Source: Chitinophagaceae bacterium
Lineage (GTDB): Bacteria > Bacteroidota > Bacteroidia > Chitinophagales > Chitinophagaceae
Assembly (NCBI GenBank): GCA_003509845.1
Contig: DOMR01000124.1
Span: 1,242-17,374, forward strand
DNA: 16,133 nt
Direction: 5' to 3'
In this document: positions 1 through 6,572 of the stretch, piece after piece
Layout of the letters: the number at the start of each line of letters is the position of its first letter
Position numbering within the stretch: position 1 is the stretch's first letter
Position numbers and translations under genes: made by a program
The notes under the pieces: generated by a model
What the model saw: the letters and a program-made list of their open reading frames with translations, nothing else
What the model was told of the DNA's origin: nothing
Databases searched by the model: none

Positions 1-165
1 AATAAGTGTTTAATACATATTGAGCAACAAGGAAATAAAATTGCCATTCATTCAGTGGTTGACAATTTATTAAAAGGTGCGGTAGGTCAAGCGGTGCAAA
101 ATATGAATTTGATTTTTGGAATTGATGAAGCTGCGGGCTTACAATTAAAAGCAAATTATTTTTAA
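1..165 (+). CDS. argC: N-acetyl(acyl)-gamma-glutamyl-phosphate reductase, C-terminal end (5' truncated by window)
   Basis: Frame 1 is open from the first base to a TAA at 163-165 and gives the last 54 residues of a protein. The stretch DNLLKGAVGQAVQNMN, followed by a glycine, an acidic residue and a final GL, is the conserved C-terminal block of ArgC. ArgC is the NADPH-dependent reductase that makes N-acylglutamate semialdehyde from the acylglutamyl phosphate produced by ArgB. The catalytic cysteine and the Rossmann domain lie outside the window, so the integrity of the full gene cannot be judged. It is followed on the same strand by argD after a 78-base gap, the widest inside this arginine cluster. 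In a succinylated pathway its substrate would be the succinyl form. Confidence 0.9.
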   Translation, partial: NKCLIHIEQQGNKIAIHSVVDNLLKGAVGQAVQNMNLIFGIDEAAGLQLKANYF

Positions 166-180
166 TAACAAGATAAATAA

Positions 181-213
181 ATGATCACAGCTAAATTTCA
201 TATTACGCAATAG
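181..213 (+). other. Possible 10-codon leader ORF between argC and argD
   Basis: An ATG at 181 opens a short frame reading MITAKFHITQ that ends at TAG 211-213. The stop lies inside the 3' arm of the hairpin at 187-217, an arrangement that would allow translation to affect folding. There are no arginine codons, so a classical arginine attenuator is not supported. It may be chance. Confidence 0.15.
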
Positions 214-221
214 CTGTTTTT
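187..221 (+). terminator. Weak hairpin with U-tract between argC and argD (attenuator or partial terminator)
   Basis: ACAGCTA (187-193) pairs perfectly with TAGCTGT (211-217) across a 17-base loop, and five T residues (217-221) follow directly. The stem has only 7 pairs, three of them G-C, so it would terminate only part of the transcripts or act as an RNA processing or stability element. It sits where expression could step down, or be re-set, between argC and the rest of the operon. Near-matches to the Bacteroidetes -7 motif (TAAATTTC at 192, TAAATTTT at 230) raise the alternative of an internal promoter. Confidence 0.35.
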
Positions 222-243
222 CTTTACAATAAATTTTAATAGT

Positions 244-1395
244 ATGTCTTTATTTAACGTGTATCCTTTAAATCCCATCGCAATTACCAAAGCTGCAGGC
301 AGCCGCGTATGGGACGACAAAGGACAAGAATATTTAGACATGTATGGTGGGCATGCGGTCATTAGCATAGGGCATACGCAACCTCATTGGGTAAAGCGAA
401 TTGAGGATCAATTGCATGCAATTGCATTTTATTCAAATTCGGTCGTGATGCCCATTCAGGAAGAATTGGCAACTGCGTTGAATAACATTAGTGGGAAAAA
501 GGATTTTCAATTATTCCTTTGTAATAGTGGCGCTGAAGCAAATGAGAATGCATTAAAATTAGCTTCATTTCATACTGGCAGAAAAAAAATAGTCGCCTTT
601 AAAAAAGCGTTTCATGGTCGTACTTCATTGGCAGTGGCTGCGACTGATAATCCAAGTATTGTTGCGCCTGTGAATGAAACAGATAATATTATCTTTTTGC
701 CTTTTAATGATATTGTAGCCTTGCAAAATTGTTTTGCATCGCAAGGTTCAAGCATTGCTGCAGTAATTATTGAAGGGATACAAGGGGTTGCAGGTATTTA
801 TGAAGCAGATGATACTTTTTTGCAAGCCATCAGAAAATGTTGTGACGATTTTGGCGCAGTTTATATTGCGGATAGTGTACAATGTGGTTATGGCAGGTCT
901 GGTCAGTTTTTTGCGCATGATCATGCTGGTGTAAATGCAGATATTTATTCAATGGCAAAGGGCATGGGTAATGGTTTCCCCATTGGAGGCATATTAATTG
1001 CACCGCATATTCAAGCCAAGTTTGGTATGTTGGGAACTACGTTTGGCGGAAATCCATTAGCATGTGCCGCAGCACTTGCGGTCATTGAAGTGATGCAACA
1101 AGATCATTTAATTAAAGCTGCGGAAGAAAAAGGGACTTATTTAATGAATGCATTAAAAAATACGGAGGGTGTAAAATCAGTTAGAGGTCGCGGATTAATG
1201 ATTGGTTTTGAAATGGAAGCGGGACTAGAAGAGCTGCGCAAGGTATTATTGAATGATTTAAAAATATTTACAGGGGAAGCAAAACCAAATGTAATCAGAC
1301 TATTGCCTTCCTTAGCAATAAGCATAGAGGACATCAATTTATTTTTAACCGGCTTGAATAATGCAATTCAAGTATTGAAGCAAAAGAAAGATTAA
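244..1395 (+). CDS. argD: Acetylornithine/succinylornithine aminotransferase (class III, PLP-dependent)
   Basis: A 383-residue class III aminotransferase, a normal length for ArgD. It transfers an amino group from glutamate to N-acylglutamate semialdehyde to give N-acylornithine. Visible landmarks are GGHAVISIGHTQP near residue 35 (substrate/PLP entry), NSGAEANE at 94-101 (PLP phosphate binding), FHGRT at 123-127, the EGIQG element with Glu177, Asp210 (pyridine nitrogen) and the PLP lysine Lys239 in SMAKGMGNG. TTFGGNPLAC at 265-274 completes the family pattern. One oddity is ADSVQCGYGRSG at 209-220, where the family usually has D-E-V/I-Q; here Glu is replaced by Ser211. The gene lies four bases upstream of the carbamoyltransferase, so the two are almost certainly cotranscribed. 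Identity is secure; whether the acyl group is acetyl or succinyl cannot be read from this protein. Confidence 0.94.
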   Translation: MSLFNVYPLNPIAITKAAGSRVWDDKGQEYLDMYGGHAVISIGHTQPHWVKRIEDQLHAIAFYSNSVVMPIQEELATALNNISGKKDFQLFLCNSGAEANENALKLASFHTGRKKIVAFKKAFHGRTSLAVAATDNPSIVAPVNETDNIIFLPFNDIVALQNCFASQGSSIAAVIIEGIQGVAGIYEADDTFLQAIRKCCDDFGAVYIADSVQCGYGRSGQFFAHDHAGVNADIYSMAKGMGNGFPIGGILIAPHIQAKFGMLGTTFGGNPLACAAALAVIEVMQQDHLIKAAEEKGTYLMNALKNTEGVKSVRGRGLMIGFEMEAGLEELRKVLLNDLKIFTGEAKPNVIRLLPSLAISIEDINLFLTGLNNAIQVLKQKKD

Positions 1396-1399
1396 GCGC

Positions 1400-2374
1400 A
1401 TGAAACAATTTATTTCAGTAAAGGATGTGGCTAATATTAATGCTTTGGTGAAAAAGGCATTATCCTATAAACAACAACCTTTGTTGGATAAAAATTTAGG
1501 TGCCCATAAACGCATAGGCTTACTTTTTTTTAATCCAAGCTTAAGAACAAGATTAAGCACACAGGTAGCAGCGCAAAATTTAGGCATGGAGCCAATTCTT
1601 TTTAATGTTGATAAGGAAGGTTGGGCTTTAGAGTTTAGTGAAGGTGCCATAATGAATGGAACCACAGTGGAACACATTAAAGATGCAGCACCTGTATTGG
1701 GGAACTATTTTGATATTCTTTGTATTCGTACTTTCCCTAGTTTACAAGATAGATCAGCTGATTATAGTGAGCATATTATCCATCAATTTATTAAATATGC
1801 AGGAATTCCTGTTGTAAGTTTAGAGAGTGCAACCTTGCATCCACTTCAATCTTTGACAGATATTATTACGATGCAAGAGTCGATGGATTTGAGCGGAACA
1901 TTTACTAATAAAAAACCTAAGGTTGTTTTGACTTGGGCGCCACATATAAAGTCGATACCTCAATGCGTAGCTAATAGTTTTAGTGAGTGGGTGAATGCAT
2001 GGGGAGAGGCAGATTTTGTGATTACGCACCCAGAAGGGTATGAATTGGCTGAGGCGTATACGAACGGTGCCACCATTACACATCATCAAGATGAAGCATT
2101 AAAAGATGCTGACTTTGTATATGTAAAAAACTGGAGTAGTTATCAAGATTATGGTAAAGTATTATGCACAGATGCAAATTGGATGTTAACCAATGCAAAG
2201 TTAGCAGTGTCTAATCATGCAAAAGTGATGCACTGTTTGCCTGTTAGAAGAAATGTGGAGTTAAGTGACGAAATATTAGATGGCGCGAATAGTTTGGTTA
2301 CCAAAGAAGCGTCCAATAGAGTTTGGGCAGCACAAGCAGTATTGTCGGAAATATTATTAACTGCAAACAAATAG
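1400..2374 (+). CDS. argF': N-acylornithine (probably N-succinylornithine) carbamoyltransferase
   Basis: A 324-residue transcarbamylase of the N-acetyl/N-succinylornithine branch, not the classical ornithine enzyme. It makes N-acylcitrulline from carbamoyl phosphate and N-acylornithine. Carbamoyl-phosphate motifs are SLRTR at 47-51, HPLQ at 147-150 and HCLP at 278-281. The blocks LSTQxAAxNLGM, WALE and TWAPH are typical of the Bacteroides fragilis SOTCase and Xanthomonas AOTCase group. The specificity loop reads GTTVEH with Val90 at the position that, as I recall the published work, is Glu92 in the acetyl enzyme and Pro90 in the succinyl enzyme. A non-acidic residue favours succinyl-ornithine, but this is an inference. 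Glu287 (in RRNVE) occupies the place of the carboxylated Lys302 of AOTCase. The order argD-argF'-argB-argE fits the arginine role. Confidence 0.92.
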   Translation: MKQFISVKDVANINALVKKALSYKQQPLLDKNLGAHKRIGLLFFNPSLRTRLSTQVAAQNLGMEPILFNVDKEGWALEFSEGAIMNGTTVEHIKDAAPVLGNYFDILCIRTFPSLQDRSADYSEHIIHQFIKYAGIPVVSLESATLHPLQSLTDIITMQESMDLSGTFTNKKPKVVLTWAPHIKSIPQCVANSFSEWVNAWGEADFVITHPEGYELAEAYTNGATITHHQDEALKDADFVYVKNWSSYQDYGKVLCTDANWMLTNAKLAVSNHAKVMHCLPVRRNVELSDEILDGANSLVTKEASNRVWAAQAVLSEILLTANK

Positions 2375-2387
2375 AAGAAACGTTTTT

Positions 2388-3170
2388 ATGGAAAAATTAT
2401 ATGTCATTAAAATAGGAGGCAATATTGTTGACAATCCAGCATTGTTAACAAATTTCCTTACTGCTTTCTCTACAATAGAAGGCCAGGCTATTCTAGTGCA
2501 TGGCGGTGGAAAATTGGCTACTAGCTTGGCCACAACTTTAGGGGTGTCGCAAACCATGGTAGAAGGTAGAAGAATTACAGACGGGGAAACTTTGAAAATT
2601 GTAACTATGGTTTATGCAGGTTACATTAACAAAAATATAATCGCACAACTTCAAGCGATGCATGTAAATGCAATTGGACTTTCTGGTGTTGATGGTAATT
2701 TGATAAAAGCGCATAAGCGTATTGATGCCAATATTGATTTTGGATTTGTAGGGGATATTGATGAAGTAAATACTGGATTTATTCACCAACAATTATTGAA
2801 TAATACAAGGTTGGTTATTGCACCCATTACCCATGACGGGGCTGGTCAGTTATTGAATACCAATGCGGATACCATAGCGCAAAGTATTGCTGTTGCTATG
2901 TCGGACTTGTATCAAGTGCACCTTGTTTATGGATTTGAAAAAGAAGGGGTGTTAAGAGATGTTACTAATGAAGGTTCTGTAATTTCATCTATTAATAACC
3001 TAACTTATAGCCAACTTAAAAAAGAAAATGTCATTTTTGAAGGGATGATACCTAAAATTGATAATGCTTTTTTAGCTTTACATGGGGGCGTACAATCGGT
3101 TATCATTGGGAAGGCGGAAAAACTAATTGAATTAATGAATGGTACAGCAGGTACTACAATAACGAACTAA
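2388..3170 (+). CDS. argB: N-acylglutamate kinase (ArgB, amino acid kinase fold)
   Basis: A 260-residue amino acid kinase that phosphorylates the gamma-carboxyl of N-acylglutamate, the second step of arginine synthesis. The key elements are Lys8 in VIKIGGN (phosphate stabilisation), HGGGK at 38-42, Arg62 in GRRITD (substrate carboxylate), NTNADT at 157-162 with Asp161, and Lys223 in GMIPK. These match the E. coli ArgB residues Lys8, Arg66, Asp162 and Lys217. The protein is short and lacks the N-terminal helix extension usually found in arginine-inhibited hexameric kinases, so strong allosteric feedback through that helix is unlikely (inference). It begins 13 bases after argF', and its stop codon overlaps the argE start as TAATG. 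In a succinylated pathway the substrate would be N-succinylglutamate. Confidence 0.93.
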   Translation: MEKLYVIKIGGNIVDNPALLTNFLTAFSTIEGQAILVHGGGKLATSLATTLGVSQTMVEGRRITDGETLKIVTMVYAGYINKNIIAQLQAMHVNAIGLSGVDGNLIKAHKRIDANIDFGFVGDIDEVNTGFIHQQLLNNTRLVIAPITHDGAGQLLNTNADTIAQSIAVAMSDLYQVHLVYGFEKEGVLRDVTNEGSVISSINNLTYSQLKKENVIFEGMIPKIDNAFLALHGGVQSVIIGKAEKLIELMNGTAGTTITN

Positions 3171-4276
3171 TGTCACTTAATAATAACATATCGCTGGATA
3201 ATGAATTAATCAATAGGCTTCAAACGGACGCTATTGATTTATTAAAATCATTAATAGCCATTCCGTCTTTCAGTAAGGAAGAGGATAAGACTGCAGCTAT
3301 TTTAATTGATTTTTTTGCGGCGCGAAAAATTAAAACGGAAAGATTAATCAATAATATTTGGGCGACTAATTTACATTTTGATAGTAACAAGCCTTCTTTA
3401 TTATTGAATTCACATCATGACACGGTTAAACCAAATAAAGGATATACCATTGATCCATTTGACCCTTTTGAAAAGGAAGGAAAACTATTTGGTTTAGGAA
3501 GCAATGATGCCGGCGGTTGTTTGGTTAGCTTGTTGGCTACCTTTTTATATTTCTATGAAAAAGAAAACTTACCCTACAATATTATTTTTGTTGCATCCGC
3601 AGAGGAAGAAATTTCGGGACATGATGGTATTGAATTGGTTTTACCCCAATTGCCGAAAATTGAATTTGGAATTGTAGGAGAGCCTACTAAATTGGAGCTT
3701 GCCATTGCTGAACGCGGACTGATGGTATTAGATGTGATTGCTACCGGCAAAGCAGGGCATGCGGCAAGAGAGGAAGGTGAAAACGCTTTGTATAAAATAT
3801 TGACTGATTTGGAATGGTTTAGAAATTACCAATTTGACAAAGTTTCAGAATTACTAGGACAAGTAAAAATGACAGCAACCGTTATTGAAACAGATAATAA
3901 ACAGCATAATGTGGTGCCATCGAATTGTAAGATGGTGGTGGATGTGCGTGTAAATGAATTGTATACTTTTGAAGAAGTATTAGCGACAATTGGGCAGCAT
4001 GTAAAATCGGAAGTTACCCCAAGAAGTTTACGGATGAGATCCTCAGGTATCGCCTTGGATCATGTGATCATCAAAGCAGGGTTGGCGCTAGGTAAAGGTT
4101 ATTATGGCTCAGTCACAACTTCGGATAAAGCCTTGATGCCTTTCCCAACCTTAAAAATGGGCCCTGGCGATTCTGCAAGAAGTCACACTGCAGATGAATT
4201 TATATATACGAATGAAATCAAAGAAGGGGTAACCACTTATATTCAATTACTTTCAATAATTTTCAACCATGAGTAA
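3170..4276 (+). CDS. argE: M20-family deacylase, probable N-acylcitrulline deacylase (ArgE-like)
   Basis: A 368-residue M20 zinc peptidase-fold hydrolase. The two-metal site can be traced: His82 and Asp84 in SHHDTV, the bridging Asp113 in SNDAGG, Glu145/Glu146 in SAEEE (general base and metal ligand), Glu171 in GEPT and His339 in SHTADEF. The dimerisation 'lid' domain lies roughly at residues 180-285, with ERGLMVLDV and GKAGHAA at its start. Because the carbamoyltransferase of this operon works on acylated ornithine, the natural substrate should be N-acylcitrulline rather than N-acetylornithine, as described for Xanthomonas and Bacteroides. That is inferred from context. The start overlaps the argB stop by one base and the end overlaps argH by eight, so translation is probably coupled. 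Confidence 0.9.
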   Translation: MSLNNNISLDNELINRLQTDAIDLLKSLIAIPSFSKEEDKTAAILIDFFAARKIKTERLINNIWATNLHFDSNKPSLLLNSHHDTVKPNKGYTIDPFDPFEKEGKLFGLGSNDAGGCLVSLLATFLYFYEKENLPYNIIFVASAEEEISGHDGIELVLPQLPKIEFGIVGEPTKLELAIAERGLMVLDVIATGKAGHAAREEGENALYKILTDLEWFRNYQFDKVSELLGQVKMTATVIETDNKQHNVVPSNCKMVVDVRVNELYTFEEVLATIGQHVKSEVTPRSLRMRSSGIALDHVIIKAGLALGKGYYGSVTTSDKALMPFPTLKMGPGDSARSHTADEFIYTNEIKEGVTTYIQLLSIIFNHE

Positions 4277-5603
4277 ACTTTGGCAAAAAAATAATGAAGT
4301 CGCATCAGCGGTTGAAAAATTTACCATTGGTAATGATCAAGCGATGGATCAATACTTGGCATCCTATGATGTACTCGGTTCAATCGCACATATTACCATG
4401 TTATCGGAAGTTGGTTTATTGACAGCAGATGAATTGGTACAATTAAAAAAAGCACTTGTTGAAATATATCAAAGCATTCAAGATGGAAAATTTACATTAG
4501 CACCAGGTGTTGAAGATATTCATTCTCAGGTGGAAATATTATTGACTTCGAAGTTGGGAGATATTGGAAAAAAAATTCATAGTGCTAGAAGTAGAAATGA
4601 CCAAGTTTTAGTTGACATTAAACTATTTCTTCGTGCGGAATTAATTCAATTAAGCACATCGGTCAACGATTTTTTCAAGTTATTACAAACCAAAAGCGAA
4701 GCACATAAAAATGATTTACTCCCTGGTTATACGCATTTGCAATTAGCGATGCCATCCTCCTTTGGACTTTGGCTAGGGGCTTATGCGGAAAGTTTGGTGG
4801 ATGATATGACCATGTTGCATGCGGCCTATAATGTAGTTAACAAAAACCCATTAGGTTCTGCTGCAGGTTATGGATCTTCCTTCCCCATTAATCGTACAAG
4901 AACTACAGAATTATTAGGATTTGAGTCCTTAAACTTTAATGTAGTTTATGCGCAAATGGGCAGGGGCAAAGCGGAAAGAATTACTGCGATGGCCATGGCA
5001 AATATTGCAGACACTTTAGCTAAATTAAGCATGGATGCCTGTTTGTTTATGAATCAAAATTTTGGATTTATTCAGTTTCCTGATACCTTAACTACGGGCT
5101 CGAGTATCATGCCGCATAAAAAAAATCCGGATGTGTTTGAGTTAATTCGTTCTTATTGCAATCGGATTAAAGCATTGCCCAATGAGATCATGCTGATGAC
5201 GACCAATTTGCCATCAGGGTATCATCGTGATTTGCAACTTTTGAAAGAACATCTATTCCCTGCCTTCCACCAACTTAAAAATTGTATAGAGATGGCTTCT
5301 TTGATGATTGAAAATATGGAGGTTAAAAAAGATTTATTAGGGGATACTAAATACCAATATTTATTTAGCGTGGAGGAAGTAAACAAATTGGTAAATGCAG
5401 GCATGCCATTTAGAGATGCCTATAAGAAAATAGGTTTGGACATTGAAGCAGAAAAATTTGCGTATACCACAGAAGTGAAACATACGCATGAAGGAAGTAT
5501 TGGGAATTTGTGTACCAGCCAAATTGCAGATCAGATGAAAACTATTCAAAGTAAAATGGGTGCAGACAAAGTGCAGGCTTGTTTAAGCCAACTTTTGAAA
5601 TAG
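4269..5603 (+). CDS. argH: Argininosuccinate lyase
   Basis: A 444-residue member of the fumarase/aspartase superfamily that splits argininosuccinate to arginine and fumarate, the last step of the pathway. The signature GSSIMPHKKNPD (277-288) contains the catalytic Ser279 on the mobile loop. SARSRNDQV at 106-113 and the following residue, and GYTHLQ at 153-158 with His156, form the other two conserved regions of the composite active site. Length is slightly below the usual 455-465, with no visible internal gap. The ATG lies inside the argE reading frame (ATGAGTAA, 8-base overlap), which points to translational coupling. Argininosuccinate synthase (argG), whose product this enzyme needs, is not in the window; it may lie upstream of argC. 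Confidence 0.95.
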   Translation: MSKLWQKNNEVASAVEKFTIGNDQAMDQYLASYDVLGSIAHITMLSEVGLLTADELVQLKKALVEIYQSIQDGKFTLAPGVEDIHSQVEILLTSKLGDIGKKIHSARSRNDQVLVDIKLFLRAELIQLSTSVNDFFKLLQTKSEAHKNDLLPGYTHLQLAMPSSFGLWLGAYAESLVDDMTMLHAAYNVVNKNPLGSAAGYGSSFPINRTRTTELLGFESLNFNVVYAQMGRGKAERITAMAMANIADTLAKLSMDACLFMNQNFGFIQFPDTLTTGSSIMPHKKNPDVFELIRSYCNRIKALPNEIMLMTTNLPSGYHRDLQLLKEHLFPAFHQLKNCIEMASLMIENMEVKKDLLGDTKYQYLFSVEEVNKLVNAGMPFRDAYKKIGLDIEAEKFAYTTEVKHTHEGSIGNLCTSQIADQMKTIQSKMGADKVQACLSQLLK

Positions 5604-5624
5604 TTTGGTTTATTCCTAAGATAG

Positions 5625-5657
5625 TTGGATTTTGAATCCATTTCTGATGTATTTTTG
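5625..5657 (+). promoter_or_regulatory. Predicted Bacteroidetes promoter for the FKBP gene
   Basis: TATTTTTG at 5650-5657 matches the Bacteroidetes -7 consensus TAnnTTTG exactly. A TTG at 5625-5627 lies 22 bases upstream, within the accepted -33 spacing range. Transcription would begin near 5662 and leave an A/T-rich leader of about 30-40 bases with no Shine-Dalgarno site, as is usual in this phylum. Confidence 0.5.
5626..5643 (+). terminator. Small hairpin after argH, possible weak operon terminator
   Basis: TGGATT (5626-5631) and AATCCA (5635-5640) form a perfect 6-pair stem with a 3-base loop followed by TTT. The stem is short and the U-run is only three, so termination would be partial. 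It overlaps the predicted -33 element of the next gene. Confidence 0.3.
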
Positions 5658-5693
5658 CCTCCTATTGAAATAAATTAATTGTTTAATTAACAA

Positions 5694-6470
5694 ATGATAA
5701 GCATGAAAAAAAGTATATTCATATTGATTTCTTTTAGCCTTGTAGGATTTGGCTTCGCCCAAACGACAAAACCTGCTGTGGTAAAAGCAACTCCATTAAA
5801 AGCAGTAGCGGCAAAACCGTTAACCACCACTAAGGCGGCTGTGTCAAAAACAGCAACAGCGGCGACTGTAGTTTTAAAAACTGCAAAAGATAGTGCTTCC
5901 TACGCATTGGGTTTTCGTGTTGCACAAAGTATGAAAGGACAAGGCTTACAGGACATTAATATGGCCTTGTTTGACAAAGGATTTAGCGCAGGTGTTATTG
6001 CAAAGTCAATCATACCTGATAGCTTATTAGATGTTTGTATCAAAAAATACCAAGATAATATGAGTCAAGAAAAAATCACATTCAACAAAGCAGTAGGAAC
6101 AGAATTTTTAGAAAGAAATGCAAAAAGACCAGGTGTTGTAAGCATGACCAATGGCATGCAGTATGAAGTAATGGTTGCTGGAACAGGATCTGTTAAGCCA
6201 ACCTTGTCTAACAAAGTAAAGTGTCATTATCATGGCACATTGATTGATGGATCAATTTTTGACAGTTCAGTGCAAAGAGGTGAGCCAATTACCTTCCCTT
6301 TAAATGGCGTAATTAAAGGCTGGCAGGATGGAGTTCAGTTAATGACAGTGGGTAGCAAATGGAAGTTATTTATACCTTCTGATTTGGCTTATGGTGACCG
6401 TTCAGCAGGTCCATTTATTGGCCCAGGCATGACCTTAATTTTCGAGGTGGAGTTATTAGGAATTGAATAA
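5694..6470 (+). CDS. Exported FKBP-type peptidyl-prolyl cis-trans isomerase
   Basis: A 258-residue protein in four parts. Residues 1-23 are a Sec signal peptide (KKSIFILISF core, cleavage likely after GFA). Residues 24-60 are a low-complexity Ala/Lys/Thr/Val linker. Residues about 64-145 resemble the FKBP N-terminal dimerisation domain (SYALGFRVAQSM), and 160-258 are an FKBP catalytic domain. All pocket residues of FKBP12 have counterparts: Tyr179, Phe189, Asp190, Val206, Ile207, Trp210, Tyr233 and Phe250. It should therefore be an active proline isomerase/chaperone in the periplasm, like FkpA or Mip. A second in-frame ATG at 5703 (MKKSIF) gives an equally good signal peptide and may be the true start. 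The gene has its own predicted promoter and ends just before a strong terminator, so it is probably a single-gene unit unrelated to arginine synthesis. Confidence 0.92.
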   Translation: MISMKKSIFILISFSLVGFGFAQTTKPAVVKATPLKAVAAKPLTTTKAAVSKTATAATVVLKTAKDSASYALGFRVAQSMKGQGLQDINMALFDKGFSAGVIAKSIIPDSLLDVCIKKYQDNMSQEKITFNKAVGTEFLERNAKRPGVVSMTNGMQYEVMVAGTGSVKPTLSNKVKCHYHGTLIDGSIFDSSVQRGEPITFPLNGVIKGWQDGVQLMTVGSKWKLFIPSDLAYGDRSAGPFIGPGMTLIFEVELLGIE

Positions 6471-6494
6471 GCGACACTTAAATTAATATATTTT

Positions 6495-6533
6495 AACACC
6501 CCTAACTAGTGTACGCTGGTTAGGGGTGTTTTT
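6495..6533 (+). terminator. Strong rho-independent terminator after the FKBP gene
   Basis: AACACCCCTAAC (6495-6506) is perfectly complementary to GTTAGGGGTGTT (6519-6530). Four further inner pairs, two of them G-U, close a GTAC tetraloop at 6511-6514. The 3' arm runs into TTTTT (6529-6533). The mirrored A-rich 5' flank is weak, so it works mainly on the plus strand. Confidence 0.88.
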
Positions 6534-6548
6534 ATAAATATTAAGTGG

Positions 6549-6556
6549 TAAATTTG
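6549..6556 (+). promoter_or_regulatory. Predicted -7 promoter element for the beta-lactamase-like lipoprotein gene
   Basis: TAAATTTG is an exact TAnnTTTG match lying 16 bases after the terminator U-tract. No good TTG is present at the -33 distance, which would fall within the terminator stem. The predicted start of transcription near 6561 leaves a leader of only about 10-20 bases. Confidence 0.4.
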
Positions 6557-6572
6557 CCTATTCTATAAATCA

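Noticed and set aside
1820..2089. Minus-strand open frame of 89 codons opposite argF'
   Set aside because: It lies wholly inside a clear carbamoyltransferase gene, its translation has no recognisable domain, and it has no promoter element of its own.
5671..5690. A/T inverted repeat TTAATT...AATTAA before the FKBP gene as an operator
   Set aside because: Its A/T-only composition in an A/T-rich leader makes chance symmetry likely, and it lies downstream of the predicted transcription start.
5760..5880. Lys/Ala/Thr-rich stretch in the FKBP protein as a DNA repeat or separate domain
   Set aside because: The codons vary and no exact nucleotide repeat unit is visible; it reads as a flexible linker between the signal peptide and the folded domains.
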